This document shows positions 17,754-27,962 of a stretch of 64,000 nt of DNA, in pieces (the first letter of the stretch is position 1; each line of letters begins with the position of its first letter). The DNA comes from Nonomuraea candida (GTDB taxonomy: Bacteria; Actinomycetota; Actinomycetes; Streptosporangiales; Streptosporangiaceae), in NCBI RefSeq assembly GCF_000725485.1, contig NZ_KL647031.1, positions 248,001 through 312,000 of the forward strand. Reading direction: 5' to 3'. Made by a program: the position numbers and the translations under genes. The notes beneath the pieces were generated by a model. It saw nothing but the letters and a program-made list of their open reading frames with translations. It made no database searches and had not been told where the DNA came from.

Positions 17754-17977
17754 TGACCACGGTCGATCCGTCGGTGATGTCGTTCGGCGAGGTCTCCACC
17801 CGCAACCACTGTCCGCCAGCTGATGCACCTTCCCCGGTGTCAGATGGCGGGCGTCCACGAAGAGGGTGCGGATGGGGACCTGGCCGGGCGGCACCGGGTG
17901 GGGACCCAGCAGAATGACCGGCGATCGATCGGACAACGCGTCATCCGCGAGCAAGGGCGCGAAGAGGGGGGTTGGAG

Positions 17978-18943
17978 ATGGACGACGACGCCGGCATGGG
18001 CGGTCACGTACCGGTGATGCTCGAGCGCGTTCTGGAGCTGCTCGGCCCCGCGCTGGCCCGGCCGGCCCCGGTCGTCGTCGACGCCAACCTCGGCCTCGGC
18101 GGCCACTCGGAGGCCCTGCTCGCCGCCCACCCCGGGCTGCACCTGATCGGCATCGACCGCGACCCTTTCGCCGTCGACTTCTCCACCCGCAGGCTCGCCC
18201 CCTACGCGGAAAGGATCACCCTGGTCCACGCCTCCTCCGCCGACCTGGCCGGCGTGCTCGCCCGTACGGGCCGCGCCTCGGTCGACGGAGCGCTGTTCGA
18301 CCTCGGGGTCTCCTCACCGCAGCTCGACGAGGCCGAGCGCGGGTTCGCCTATTCCTATGACGCGCCGCTCGACATGCGCATGGACACCTCGCAGGAGCTG
18401 ACCGCCGAACGCGTCGTCAACGACTACCCGGCCGCGGAGCTGACCCGCATCCTGCGTGACTACGGCGAGGAGCGCTTCGCCGCCCGGGTGGCGGGGCTGA
18501 TCGTCAAGGAGCGTGCCAAGGACCCCATCACGTCGACCAAGCGGCTGGCCGACATCGTACGCGCGGCCATCCCCGCCGCGACCCGGCGTACCGGGGGAAA
18601 CCCTGCAAAACGGACTTTTCAGGCGTTGCGCATCGAGGTGAACGCGGAGCTGTCCGCCCTGGAGGCGGCGCTGCCCGCGGCGCTCGACGCGTTGACGCTC
18701 GGTGGGCGAGTCGTCGTGCTCTCCTACCACTCACTGGAGGACCGGCTCACCAAGCAGGCCCTCACGGCGCGAACCAGGGACACCAGCCCCCCGGGGCTGC
18801 CCGTCCCGCTACCGGCTCACCAGCCGAGGTTCCGCCTGCTGACGAGGGGAGCGGAGCTCCCAAGCGACGAAGAGCTCGCCCGCAACCCGCGGGCGGCCTC
18901 GGCCCGGCTACGGGCGGCAGAGAGGATCCGTGTTGACGACTGA
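17978..18943 (+). CDS. rsmH: 16S rRNA (cytosine1402-N4)-methyltransferase
   Basis: 321 residues from ATG 17978; an in-frame TTG at 17972 is within the ribosome site [24 protein letters not shown] at the N-terminus, SAM-binding [50 protein letters not shown], and late [12 protein letters not shown] are all diagnostic. The enzyme methylates C1402 of 16S rRNA, tuning the P site. The 3' end overlaps ftsL by 14 bases. The 224-base spacer after mraZ holds no gene; it could carry a leader structure, which I could not establish. Confidence 0.96.
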   Translation: MDDDAGMGGHVPVMLERVLELLGPALARPAPVVVDANLGLGGHSEALLAAHPGLHLIGIDRDPFAVDFSTRRLAPYAERITLVHASSADLAGVLARTGRASVDGALFDLGVSSPQLDEAERGFAYSYDAPLDMRMDTSQELTAERVVNDYPAAELTRILRDYGEERFAARVAGLIVKERAKDPITSTKRLADIVRAAIPAATRRTGGNPAKRTFQALRIEVNAELSALEAALPAALDALTLGGRVVVLSYHSLEDRLTKQALTARTRDTSPPGLPVPLPAHQPRFRLLTRGAELPSDEELARNPRAASARLRAAERIRVDD

Positions 18944-19652
18944 GCAGGAGACCGGCGGGGGCGCGCCCGGCCGCCGTGCCGTGCCCAAGACGGGCACGCG
19001 CCGGTCGGCGGCCCAGCCCCAGTCCAAGCCGCGTCCCCGTCCGGAGGCGCGGCGCGAGGCCGAGGCCAAGCGTGCGGCCGCCGAGCGGGCGCGCGCCGAG
19101 TCCGCCGGCGAACGCGTGCGCGGCTCCGGCGTGCGCGGCGCCGAGGTGCGTGGTTCCGGCGAGCGTGGTGCGGGCACACGGGCGCGCGGCGCGGCCGGCG
19201 GGCAGGAGGCGCCGGCCGTCGAGCGCGTGCGCGGCCGCGGGACGCCGGCCGCCGAGCGGGCGCGCGGGACGGCCACGGGCAAGCGGCCGGTGGGCGGGCG
19301 CACGCGAGCCGGGGCCGGTCCGGGCCGGGCCACGCCGCGGCGCGGTCCCGCGCGCCGGCAGCGGGCGCCGTTCGTGCTGCTCGTCGTCGGGCTGCTCTGC
19401 GGCGGCCTGGTGAGCCTGCTGCTGCTCAACGTCATGCTCGCCCAGGACGCCAGCACCGACGCCACGCTGCGCAAGCAGATCGCCGAGGCGCAGCTCGAGA
19501 ACGAGCAGCTCGACCAGCGCTACCTGCTCAAGACGCAGCCGGAGAACATCGCCGAGCTGGCCGAGAAGCAGGGCTACGGGTCCGACTGGGACAAGGTCAA
19601 CAGCTGGAGCAGCGCGGGCGACCAGGCGAGCCGGGTGGACACGGAACGGTGA
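18930..19652 (+). CDS. ftsL: Cell division protein FtsL (long basic N-terminal tail)
   Basis: About 240 residues from GTG 18930 (TTG 18933 is the alternative). Residues 1-145 are Arg/Ala/Gly-rich, with near-repeats [19 protein letters not shown]. One membrane segment follows (about 147-170, [20 protein letters not shown]), then a short coiled coil ([38 protein letters not shown]). That topology and the slot between rsmH and ftsI define FtsL. Ordinary FtsL has a cytoplasmic tail of tens of residues, so this tail is several-fold longer. Ends GTGA-coupled to ftsI. Role: FtsQ-FtsB/L complex activating FtsWI. Confidence 0.88.
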   Translation: MLTTEQETGGGAPGRRAVPKTGTRRSAAQPQSKPRPRPEARREAEAKRAAAERARAESAGERVRGSGVRGAEVRGSGERGAGTRARGAAGGQEAPAVERVRGRGTPAAERARGTATGKRPVGGRTRAGAGPGRATPRRGPARRQRAPFVLLVVGLLCGGLVSLLLLNVMLAQDASTDATLRKQIAEAQLENEQLDQRYLLKTQPENIAELAEKQGYGSDWDKVNSWSSAGDQASRVDTER

Positions 19653-22405
19653 GGGAATCAGGCGGCAGGGGACAGGGTCCCGGCCGCGGCGCTGGCGGCG
19701 CCGGCTCTCAGGGAGGGCCAGGCGCCGCTCGTCGTACGCCGGGCGGACCCGGGCGGGCGGGGCGGCAAGGGGGCCCTGCCCGTTCCGACGGGACGGGCCG
19801 TCCGGCCTCGCCGGAGAACCCGCCCCGGCGGCCCCGTGACCGGAACGACCCCCTCGACCTGCCCTTCGGCCGCGAGACCTTCGGCCGCGACGACGACCGC
19901 GCGCGCCCCGGGCAGGAGGCGGGGGACGAGCAGCGCGGCCGCCCGCGCCAGGACCGCGCCGCCGACGGCCGCTCGCGCCAGGACCGGGGGGACGAGGCCC
20001 GGGGCCGCTCCCGCCAGGATCGTGACGCCGACGGGCGTGGTCGTTCCCGCCAGGATCGTGACGACGAGGGGCGGGGCCGCCCCCGTCCGGGCCGCGACGG
20101 CGAGGGACGCGGCCGCTCCCGCCAGGAGCAGGGCGACGAGGCCCGGGGCCGGTCGCGCCCGGCCCGGGGGGACGGCGCCCGGGGTGACGGTGACCGGGGC
20201 AGGTCGCGTGACGACGCCCCTCGCGGGCGTTCCCGCGAGGAGGGCCCGCGCGCGCGGCCCAGGGACGAGCGGACCGGCGCCCGGTCGCGCGCCGAGGCCG
20301 GCGACGACGGGCGCGGGCGGTCCCGCGACGACGCCGGGCGGTCGAGGAGCCGGGGCGCCCAGGGGCGTGAGGAGGCCGAGCGGCTCAGGGCGCGCGTACA
20401 AGGGCGTGACGAGCGGGCCGCCGGCGGCCGGGGCGACGCGGCGCGGGGCACGGGCCCGCGCGGCGACGCCGGGCGGCCGGGGGGCGAGGACGCCCGCAGG
20501 CGGAGCCGCCAGGAGGACCCGCCGGCCCGCCGCGCCCAGGACGGCCCCTCGCGGCGCCCGCCGGGCGGCGCCGCCCGCCCGCAGGAGACCGAGCGGCCGG
20601 CGCGGCGCGGCGGCGACGTGCCGCCGCCCCGGGGCCCGAGACGGCCGCCACCGCGCCCGCCCAGGCCGCCGCTGGTGCTGCGGCTGGGCAGCCCGCGCAG
20701 GCGCATCAACTTCGGCCTGATCGGCATGACGTTCGTGCTGTCGATCTTCGCCGGGCGGCTCATCCAGATGCAGGGGCTCGACTCCAAGGTCTACGAGGAG
20801 GCCGCCGCCGACCAGCGCCAGCACACCGAGGTCATCCCGGCCAAGCGCGGCTCCATCACCGACGTCAACGGCCACGACCTGGCCGTCACCGTCGAGGCCC
20901 GCGAGGTGTCGATCGACCCGACCAAGGTGCCGGCCGACGTGCGCCCGAAGGTGGCCAGGATCCTGGCCCAGCAGCTCGGCAAGGACGAGCAGGAGATCGC
21001 CACGAAGCTGGCCAGAACGGGCACCCACTACCAGCTCCTGGCCAGAGACGTCGATCCCGTCGTGGCCACGCGCCTGCTGCAGGCCCGCGTGCCCGCGCTG
21101 TCGGCCAAGGAGACCTACCGCCGGCTCTACCCGGCGGGCGACCTCGCGGGCAGCCTCATCGGGTTCGTCGGCGACGAGGGCAGCGGCCTGGGCGGCATGG
21201 AGCAGGCGAAGAACTCGCTGCTGGCCGGCCGCGACGGCGAGCAGCGGGTCGAGACGGGCCGCGACGGCCAGCGCATCCCGATGACCAGCCACCAGCGCAC
21301 CGCGCCCGTGGACGGCAAGGACGTGCGGCTGACCATCGACCGCGACATCCAGTGGGCCGCGCAGAAGTCGATCGGCGAGCAGGTGGAGAAGTCGGGGGCC
21401 GACAGCGGCACCGTGATCGTCATGGACGTGCAGACGGCGCAGATCGTCGCCATGGCCAACGCGCCCGAGCTCGACCTGAACAACTGGCGCAAGGCCCCGG
21501 CGACGAGCTACATCAACAAGGCCGCCGCCGACGTGTTCGAGCCGGGCAGCACGAACAAGGTGATCACCGCCGCCGCCGCGCTGGAGGCCAAGGCCGTCAC
21601 GCCCGACACGGTCTACCAGGTGCCCGACCGGATCAGGTGCGCCGACCAGGTGCTGCGCGACGCGCACGCGCACAAGACGGAGGCGATGACCTTCCGGCAG
21701 GCCATGGCGCAGTCGAGCAACGTGGCCACCATCATGGCGGCGCGCGAGGTCGGCAGCCAGAAGCTGTATGAGATGCTCAGGGCGTTCGGGTTCGGCAGCA
21801 GGCCGGGCGGCGGGATCCCCAGCGCCGAGGCGGGGCTGCTGCCCGACTACCGCAAGTGGTCGGGCAGCCAGCAGTGCACGGTCGCCTACGGGCAGGGCGT
21901 GTCGGTGACCGCGCTGCAGATGGCCAGCGTCTACCAGACGATCGCCAACGGGGGCGTCAAGATCGAGCCGCAGATCGTGGCGGGCACGACGGACGCGACG
22001 GGCAGGTTCGTTCCGGCTCCCGCAGGTAAGCAGAGCAGAGTGGTGAGCGAAACGACGGCCAAGGAGATCACGACGATGCTGGAGAGCGCGGTGGGTGCCG
22101 AGGGCACGGGCCAGCTCGCCGCCATCGACGGTTACCGGGTGGCGGGCAAGACGGGCACGGCCAACCGCTACGATGCCGAGCTCGGCCGTTACGAGGGCTA
22201 CACGGCCTCGTTCGTCGGGTTCGCGCCGGCCGACCGGCCGCGGCTGGTGGTGCTCTCGGTGCTGCAGAACCCGAAGAAGGGCCATTTCGGCGGGCAGTTG
22301 GCGGCCCCCGTCTTCAAGGATGTGATGACGTTCGCCATCAAGAGCAAGAAGATTCCTCCCACAGGCTCCGCCGCGCCGACGGTGCGTACGCGCGCCGGAC
22401 AGTGA
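19649..22405 (+). CDS. ftsI: Septal peptidoglycan transpeptidase FtsI (PBP3) with a 345-residue disordered N-terminus
   Basis: 918 residues from GTG 19649, overlapping ftsL by 4 bases. Residues 1-345 are an Arg/Asp/Gly-rich cytoplasmic tail with many RGRSRQDRD-like near-repeats, ending in a Pro-rich PPPRPPRPP stretch. The membrane anchor is near 353-373. The periplasmic part is a standard class B PBP: pedestal domain, active-site STNK (Ser634-Lys637), SSN (689-691) and KTG (834-836). Typical FtsI has a short tail and about 600 residues in all, so the whole excess is the tail. It cross-links septal peptidoglycan with FtsW. No earlier start can be excluded by the sequence alone, but the reading frame is uninterrupted and coupled. 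Confidence 0.93.
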   Translation: MRESGGRGQGPGRGAGGAGSQGGPGAARRTPGGPGRAGRQGGPARSDGTGRPASPENPPRRPRDRNDPLDLPFGRETFGRDDDRARPGQEAGDEQRGRPRQDRAADGRSRQDRGDEARGRSRQDRDADGRGRSRQDRDDEGRGRPRPGRDGEGRGRSRQEQGDEARGRSRPARGDGARGDGDRGRSRDDAPRGRSREEGPRARPRDERTGARSRAEAGDDGRGRSRDDAGRSRSRGAQGREEAERLRARVQGRDERAAGGRGDAARGTGPRGDAGRPGGEDARRRSRQEDPPARRAQDGPSRRPPGGAARPQETERPARRGGDVPPPRGPRRPPPRPPRPPLVLRLGSPRRRINFGLIGMTFVLSIFAGRLIQMQGLDSKVYEEAAADQRQHTEVIPAKRGSITDVNGHDLAVTVEAREVSIDPTKVPADVRPKVARILAQQLGKDEQEIATKLARTGTHYQLLARDVDPVVATRLLQARVPALSAKETYRRLYPAGDLAGSLIGFVGDEGSGLGGMEQAKNSLLAGRDGEQRVETGRDGQRIPMTSHQRTAPVDGKDVRLTIDRDIQWAAQKSIGEQVEKSGADSGTVIVMDVQTAQIVAMANAPELDLNNWRKAPATSYINKAAADVFEPGSTNKVITAAAALEAKAVTPDTVYQVPDRIRCADQVLRDAHAHKTEAMTFRQAMAQSSNVATIMAAREVGSQKLYEMLRAFGFGSRPGGGIPSAEAGLLPDYRKWSGSQQCTVAYGQGVSVTALQMASVYQTIANGGVKIEPQIVAGTTDATGRFVPAPAGKQSRVVSETTAKEITTMLESAVGAEGTGQLAAIDGYRVAGKTGTANRYDAELGRYEGYTASFVGFAPADRPRLVVLSVLQNPKKGHFGGQLAAPVFKDVMTFAIKSKKIPPTGSAAPTVRTRAGQ

Positions 22406-22427
22406 CCAGGGAAGGTACGCTCTCGCC

Positions 22428-23975
22428 GTGCGTCCCCCGTCGTCTATGCGTCCCAGGACCAGCCCGCCTCGCCCGCTGACCGGGCTCGCGACCATGCTCG
22501 ACGCCGATTCCGGCACGTCGCGGTCGCCCCATGCCGCCCTGACCGGCGTCACCATCGACTCCCGCAGCGTCAGACGCGGCGATCTCTACGTGGCCCTGCC
22601 CGGCAGCCGGGTCCACGGCGCCACGTTCGCCGCCGACGCGATGGCCCGGGGGGCGGTGGCCGTGCTCACCGACCGCGCCGGGCGCGACGCGGCGGTGGCC
22701 ACCGGGCTGCCCGTGCTCATCGTGTCCGATCCGCGCGCCCTGCTGGGGCAGATCGCCTCCTGGGTCTACGGGCAGCCGGCCCACGACCTGCAGATCCTCG
22801 GCGTCACGGGCACCAGCGGCAAGTCCACGACCACGTTCATGCTGGAGGCGGGCCTGCGGGCCGCCGGGCACCGGGCCGGCCTGGTGGGCGGGGTCGAGAT
22901 CCACGTGGGCGAGCTGGCCTTCCAGCCCACGCTGACCACGCCCGAGGCGTCCGACCTGCACGGGCTGTTCGCCCTGATGCGCGAGGAGGGCGTGACGGCG
23001 GCGGCCATGGAGGTCTCCAGCCACGCGCTCGCGCTCGGCAGGGTCGACGGCATCTACTACGACGTCGCCCTGTTCACCAACCTGTCGCAGGACCACCTCG
23101 ACTTCCACAAGGACTTCGAGGACTACTTCGCCACCAAGGCGAAGCTGTTCCAGCCGGAGCTGAGCCGCCTGGGCGTGACCAACATCGACGACCGCCACGG
23201 GCGCGAGCTGCTCGGCCTGGCGAAGGTGCCGATGACCACGTTCTCGGCGCTGGGCGACCCGGAGGCCGAGTGGCGGGCGGTGGACGCCAGGCTCGGGTCC
23301 GACGGCAGCGTCTTCCGCGTGGTGGGCCCCGGCGGCGTCGAGGCCGACGCGCAGGTCGCGCTGCCCGGCCCGTTCAACGTGGCCAACGCGCTCGGCGCCA
23401 TCGTCACGCTCGTCGAGGCCGGGGTGCCGCTGCACACGGCCGTGCACGGCGTGGGCTCCCTGGCCGGGGTCCCGGGGCGGATGCAGCGGGTCACGGGCGC
23501 CCAGGACGACTTCCAGGCCGTCGTGGACTACTCCCACAAGCCGGGCGCCGTGGAGTCGGTGCTGCGCTCGCTGCGCACGGTCACGGACGGCACGCTGACG
23601 ATCGTGCTCGGCTGCGGCGGCGACCGCGACAAGGGCAAACGGCCCATCATGGGGGAAATCTCCGCCCAGCTCGCCGATGTGGCCATTTTCACGAGCGACA
23701 ATCCCCGCTCGGAGGATCCGCTGGCCATCCTCGCGGCGATGATGGAGGGAGCGCTCCGCGTTCCCCAGCACGACCGCGCTCATGTGATCATTGAGCCCGA
23801 CCGCGCTGCCGCCATCGGCCTGGCGATCGCCCGTGCCGGGCGCGGCGACGTGATCGTCGTCGCGGGCAAGGGTCACGAGCAGGGCCAGTACGTTTCAGGC
23901 GAGGTGATCCCCTTCGACGACCGCGAAGTGGTCGCCGAAGCGATCGACGCACGCAAGGAAAGCAGGAAGCACTAA
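22428..23975 (+). CDS. murE: UDP-MurNAc-tripeptide synthetase (meso-DAP adding)
   Basis: 515 residues from GTG 22428, with AAGG-type site upstream; ATG 22446 is an alternative. P-loop [18 protein letters not shown], then the UDP-MurNAc region LTTPEASDL, and the ligand-specificity motif [13 protein letters not shown] marks meso-diaminopimelate rather than lysine addition, so the wall is of DAP type. Cytoplasmic ATP-dependent Mur ligase, third amino acid step. The stop overlaps the murF start by one base (TAATG). Confidence 0.97.
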   Translation: MRPPSSMRPRTSPPRPLTGLATMLDADSGTSRSPHAALTGVTIDSRSVRRGDLYVALPGSRVHGATFAADAMARGAVAVLTDRAGRDAAVATGLPVLIVSDPRALLGQIASWVYGQPAHDLQILGVTGTSGKSTTTFMLEAGLRAAGHRAGLVGGVEIHVGELAFQPTLTTPEASDLHGLFALMREEGVTAAAMEVSSHALALGRVDGIYYDVALFTNLSQDHLDFHKDFEDYFATKAKLFQPELSRLGVTNIDDRHGRELLGLAKVPMTTFSALGDPEAEWRAVDARLGSDGSVFRVVGPGGVEADAQVALPGPFNVANALGAIVTLVEAGVPLHTAVHGVGSLAGVPGRMQRVTGAQDDFQAVVDYSHKPGAVESVLRSLRTVTDGTLTIVLGCGGDRDKGKRPIMGEISAQLADVAIFTSDNPRSEDPLAILAAMMEGALRVPQHDRAHVIIEPDRAAAIGLAIARAGRGDVIVVAGKGHEQGQYVSGEVIPFDDREVVAEAIDARKESRKH

Positions 23976-25522
23976 TGATCCCGTTGCCTCTGGCCAGGAT
24001 CGCCGAGATAACCTCGGGCGCCCTGTCGGGCATGGCCGATCCCCGCGCGGTGGTGCGCGGGCCCGTCGTGATCGACTCGCGGGCCGTAGAACCGGGATCC
24101 CTGTTCGTCGCCATCAAGGGCGCGCGGGTCGACGGTCACGACTACGCCGCGCAGGCCATCCGGGCCGGAGCCGTCGCCGTGCTGGCCACCAGGCCGGTCG
24201 AGGGGCCCGCGGTGATCGTGCCCGACACCGCCGCCGCGCTCGCCGAGCTGGCCGCGGCCCAGGTCCGCGCCCTGCCCAAGGCCACCGTCATCGGCGTGAC
24301 CGGCTCGGCGGGCAAGACCACCACCAAAGACCTGCTGGCCCGGCTCACCGGGCGGATCGGCGCCACCATCGCGCCCGTGGGCAGCTTCAACAACGAGCTC
24401 GGCCACCCGCTGACCGTGCTGCGCGCCGACCTCGACACCCGCTACATGGTGCTGGAGCTGGCCGCCCGCAACATCGGCCACATCAAGGAGCTGACCCGCA
24501 TCGCGCCGCCGCAGATCGGCGTGGTGCTCAACGTCGGCACCGCGCACCTCGGCGTGTTCGGCGGCAAGGAGGCCATCGCCAAGGCCAAGGGCGAGCTGGT
24601 GGAGTCGCTGCCGCGCTCGGGCGTGGCCGTGCTCAACGCCGACGACCCGCTGGTGCGCGGGATGGCCACGCGCACCGACGCGCGCGTCACCTTCTACGGG
24701 CGCGCCGAGTCCGCGGCCATCAGGGCCGAGGGCGTCGTGATGGACGCCACCGGGCGCGCCTCCTTCACGCTGCGCACCCCCTCGGGGGCCGCGCACGTGT
24801 CCCTGAAGCTGTACGGCGAGCACGCGGTCGAGAACGCGCTGGCCGCCGCCGCCGCCGGATACGAGCTGGGCCTGCCGGTCGCCACCATCGCCGAGGAACT
24901 GTCGGAGGCCACGCCCCGCAGCCGCTGGCGGATGGAGGTCACCGAGCGGGCCGACGGAGTGACCGTGGTCAACGACGCCTACAACGCCAACCCCGACTCC
25001 ATGCGGGCCGCCTTCGGGACGTTCGGCGTGCTGGGCAAGGGGCGGCGGCGCTTCGCGGTCATCGCGGCGCTGCGCGAGCTGGGCGACGACTCGCCCGCGC
25101 TCAACGCCGAGCTGGGCCGGCTGGCGGGCGGGTCCGGGCTGGCCGGGCTGATCGTGGCCGGGCCCAACGCGGAGCCGGTGCTGCGGGGCGCCCACGAGGC
25201 CGCCCAGCAGGCGGCCCAGCAGGCCGCCCAGCAGGCCGCCCAGCACGCAGCACAGGGCGCGCCGCGGCCGGGCGGGCAGGCTCAGGGCGGGCAGGCTCAG
25301 GGCGGGCAGGCTCAGGGCGGGCAGGCTCAGGGCGGGCAGGCTCAGGGCGGGCCGCCCGGGTACGGAGAGCCGACGCGCATCGTGCACGTGCCCGACGCCG
25401 AGGCCGCGGCGGCCGAGCTGGCCGCGTGGCTGCGGCCGGGCGACGCCGTGCTGATCAAGGGACCGAGGGCCATGGGCCTGGAGCGGACGGCCGAGCTCGT
25501 GCTCGGGGGTGCCACCCAGTGA
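23975..25522 (+). CDS. murF: UDP-MurNAc-tripeptide:D-Ala-D-Ala ligase with repeat insertion
   Basis: 515 residues from ATG 23975. P-loop [44 protein letters not shown] and the late [11 protein letters not shown] are typical. It adds D-Ala-D-Ala, finishing the pentapeptide. In the C-terminal domain, residues about 410-458 are an insertion made of AAQQ-type units followed by five GGQAQ units, replacing what is normally a short loop before the final [13 protein letters not shown]. The fold on both sides continues normally, so the insertion is tolerated. It ends GTGA-coupled to mraY. Confidence 0.96.
   Translation: MIPLPLARIAEITSGALSGMADPRAVVRGPVVIDSRAVEPGSLFVAIKGARVDGHDYAAQAIRAGAVAVLATRPVEGPAVIVPDTAAALAELAAAQVRALPKATVIGVTGSAGKTTTKDLLARLTGRIGATIAPVGSFNNELGHPLTVLRADLDTRYMVLELAARNIGHIKELTRIAPPQIGVVLNVGTAHLGVFGGKEAIAKAKGELVESLPRSGVAVLNADDPLVRGMATRTDARVTFYGRAESAAIRAEGVVMDATGRASFTLRTPSGAAHVSLKLYGEHAVENALAAAAAGYELGLPVATIAEELSEATPRSRWRMEVTERADGVTVVNDAYNANPDSMRAAFGTFGVLGKGRRRFAVIAALRELGDDSPALNAELGRLAGGSGLAGLIVAGPNAEPVLRGAHEAAQQAAQQAAQQAAQHAAQGAPRPGGQAQGGQAQGGQAQGGQAQGGQAQGGPPGYGEPTRIVHVPDAEAAAAELAAWLRPGDAVLIKGPRAMGLERTAELVLGGATQ
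25202..25345 (+). repeat. Two adjacent tandem arrays inside murF
   Basis: Four 12-bp units (25202-25249, consensus GCCCAGCAGGCC, encoding AQQA) and, after a short spacer, five identical 15-bp units GGCGGGCAGGCTCAG (25271-25345, encoding GGQAQ). Identity of the 15-bp units at third positions points to recent expansion. Confidence 0.95.
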
Positions 25523-26574
25523 TCAACATCGTCATTGCCGGCGCGGTGGGACTGATCCTGTCGATGCTCGGCACCCCCCTGGCGATCAGGCTGTTCTCAC
25601 GGCGCGGCATCGGCCAGAACGTCCGGGAGGAGGGTGTGCAGGCCCATCTCGGCAAGAAGGGCACCCCCACGATGGGCGGCATCGTGTTCGTGCTCGCCGC
25701 CCTGCTCGCCTACGGCGCCTCCCACCTGGCCATGCTGGAGCCCCCGACCGTGTCGGGCATGCTGGTGCTGTTCCTCATGACGGGGCTGGGCGCGGTCGGC
25801 TTCCTCGACGACTTCATCAAGATCTACAAGCAGCGCAGCCTCGGCCTGCGCAGCGGCGCCAAGGCGCTCGGCCAGCTCGTCGTCGGCGCGGTCTTCGCGG
25901 TCCTGGTGACGCGCCAGCCCAACGTCTACGGCATCACCCCCGCCGAGACCCGCGTGTCGTTCCTGCGCGACATCGGCCCCTCGATCGGCATCGTCGGGTT
26001 CACGATCTGGGTGCTCATCATGATCGTCGGGTTCTCCAACGCGGTGAACCTCACCGACGGTCTCGACGGCCTGGCCAGCGGCGCCACGGGCGCGGTGCTG
26101 GCCGCGTACGTGCTGATCGGCAACTGGCAGCTGCGCAACAACTGCATCGACCAGCTCGGCCCCAACTGCTACTGGGTGCGAGATCCGCTCGACCTGGCCG
26201 TGGTGGCCTCGGCGGTGCTGGGGGCGCTGATCGGGTTCCTGTGGTGGAACGCGCCGCCCGCCAAGATCTTCATGGGTGACACCGGCTCGCTGGCCCTGGG
26301 CGGCGTGCTGGCCGGGCTGGCCATCGCCACCCGCACCCAGCTGCTGCTGATCATCCTCGCCGGCCTGTGCGTGGTCATCACGCTGTCGGTCATCATCCAG
26401 GTCGGCTCGTTCAAGATGACCGGCAAACGTGTGTTCAGAATGGCCCCCCTGCAGCATCACTTCGAGCTCAAGGGCTGGGCCGAGACCACGATCGTGGTCC
26501 GTTTCTGGCTGATCGCGATCCTGTGCGCGGCGCTCGGGCTGGGGCTGTTCTACGTGGAGTGGATGCCCAAGTAA
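25519..26574 (+). CDS. mraY: Phospho-MurNAc-pentapeptide transferase
   Basis: 351 residues from GTG 25519, coupled to the murF stop. Ten membrane helices expected. MraY signatures: the KKGTPTMGG loop, the FLDDFIKI Asp pair, [15 protein letters not shown] and [15 protein letters not shown]. It moves phospho-MurNAc-pentapeptide to undecaprenyl phosphate, making lipid I. Compared with typical MraY there is a short hydrophilic loop with two Cys ([14 protein letters not shown]), seen in actinobacterial members. Confidence 0.97.
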   Translation: MINIVIAGAVGLILSMLGTPLAIRLFSRRGIGQNVREEGVQAHLGKKGTPTMGGIVFVLAALLAYGASHLAMLEPPTVSGMLVLFLMTGLGAVGFLDDFIKIYKQRSLGLRSGAKALGQLVVGAVFAVLVTRQPNVYGITPAETRVSFLRDIGPSIGIVGFTIWVLIMIVGFSNAVNLTDGLDGLASGATGAVLAAYVLIGNWQLRNNCIDQLGPNCYWVRDPLDLAVVASAVLGALIGFLWWNAPPAKIFMGDTGSLALGGVLAGLAIATRTQLLLIILAGLCVVITLSVIIQVGSFKMTGKRVFRMAPLQHHFELKGWAETTIVVRFWLIAILCAALGLGLFYVEWMPK

Positions 26575-27962
26575 TGACGTACACCTGTGTGGCCGGGCTC
26601 GGCGTGTCCGGCACCGCCGTGGCCAAGGTGCTGGCCGGGCGCGGCGAGCGAGTCGTGGTCGTCGAGGCCGTGGAGGGCGAGCGCCAGCTCGCCGCCGCGG
26701 CCGAGCTGGCCCGGCTCGGCGTGGAGACCCGCTTCGGCGAGATGGTCCTGCCCGAGGGGGTGGCGCGCGTGGTCACCACCGGGTGGCCGCCGCACCACCC
26801 GCTGATCGCCGCCGCGCTGCGGGCCGGCGTCGAGGTCGTCGGCGAGGTGGAGCTGGCCTGGCGGCTGCGGCCGCCGCAGGCCGCCCCCTGGCTGGCGCTG
26901 ACCGGCACCAACGGCAAGACCACCGCCGTGCGCATGCTCACCTCGATGCTGACCGCGGCCGGGCGCAAGGCCCTGGCCGTGGGCAACGTGGGGGTGCCCG
27001 TGGTGCGGGCCGTCGCGGAGCCGTACGACGCGCTGGCGGTCGAGCTGTCCAGCTTCCAGCTCCACTGGTCGGGCACGCTGGCCCCGCACGCCGCGGCCAT
27101 CCTCAACGTGGCGCCCGACCACCTCGACTGGCACGGCTCCATGGAGGAGTACGCCGCCGCCAAGGGCCGCATCTACGAGCGCGCCGGCACCGTGATCTTC
27201 AACGCCGACGACCCCGAGGCCACCAGGCTGGCCGAGCCCTACCCCGGCGCCGTCGGGTTCACCCTGCGCGTGCCCAGGAGCGGGCAGCTCGGCCTGGTGG
27301 AGGACCTGCTGGTCGACCGGGCGTTCGTGGCCGACCCGGTCGAGGCGGCCGAGGAGCTGGCAACGCTGGCCGACGTGCGCCCCTTCGCCCCGCACAACGT
27401 GGCCAACGCGCTGGCCGCCGCCGCGCTGGCCCGCTCGCTCGGCGTGCCGTCCGAGGCCGTGCGCCAGGGGCTGCGCGACTTCGTGCCCGACCCGCACCGG
27501 CTGGCCCACGTCGACCGGATCGGCGAGGTCGACTACGTCGACGACTCCAAGGCCACCAACCCGCACGCCGCCGCCGCGGCGCTGATGTCGTACCCGTCGG
27601 TGGTGTGGGTGGCGGGCGGGCAGCTCAAGGGCGCCGACGTCGACGAGCTGGTGCGTCAGGCCGCGCCCCGGCTGCGTGCGGCGGTGCTGCTCGGCGCCGA
27701 TCGGGCCAGGATCGCCGAAGCCATCGCGCGACACGCGCCGAATGTCCCGCTCGTGGACATCCCGGATCGGGACACTGGTGCGATGGAAAGAGTCGTCACC
27801 GAAGCCGCCCGGCTGGCCTCGCCCGGGGACACCGTGCTGCTCTCCCCGGCGGGGGCCTCGCTGGACATGTTCGCCAACTACCCGGCGCGGGGGGAGGCCT
27901 TCGCGCGCGCCGTGCGCGGGCTGCGGGCACGGGCGGAAGCGCGACGTGAGCACGAGCGCTGA
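26574..27962 (+). CDS. murD: UDP-MurNAc-L-alanine:D-glutamate ligase
   Basis: 462 residues from ATG 26574, overlapping the mraY stop by one base. N-terminal Rossmann-type start VAGLGVSGTAVAKVLAGRG, P-loop LALTGTNGKTTAVRML, VELSSFQLHW, then NVAPDHLDWHGSMEEY and the C-terminal VDDSKATNPHAAAAAL. Adds D-Glu to UDP-MurNAc-L-Ala in the cytoplasm. The 3' end overlaps ftsW by 17 bases. Confidence 0.97.
   Translation: MTYTCVAGLGVSGTAVAKVLAGRGERVVVVEAVEGERQLAAAAELARLGVETRFGEMVLPEGVARVVTTGWPPHHPLIAAALRAGVEVVGEVELAWRLRPPQAAPWLALTGTNGKTTAVRMLTSMLTAAGRKALAVGNVGVPVVRAVAEPYDALAVELSSFQLHWSGTLAPHAAAILNVAPDHLDWHGSMEEYAAAKGRIYERAGTVIFNADDPEATRLAEPYPGAVGFTLRVPRSGQLGLVEDLLVDRAFVADPVEAAEELATLADVRPFAPHNVANALAAAALARSLGVPSEAVRQGLRDFVPDPHRLAHVDRIGEVDYVDDSKATNPHAAAAALMSYPSVVWVAGGQLKGADVDELVRQAAPRLRAAVLLGADRARIAEAIARHAPNVPLVDIPDRDTGAMERVVTEAARLASPGDTVLLSPAGASLDMFANYPARGEAFARAVRGLRARAEARREHER

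Noticed and set aside
17823..18017. 64-residue ORF between mraZ and rsmH
   Set aside because: Runs into the rsmH start in another frame, no good ribosome site and no similarity that I recognise.
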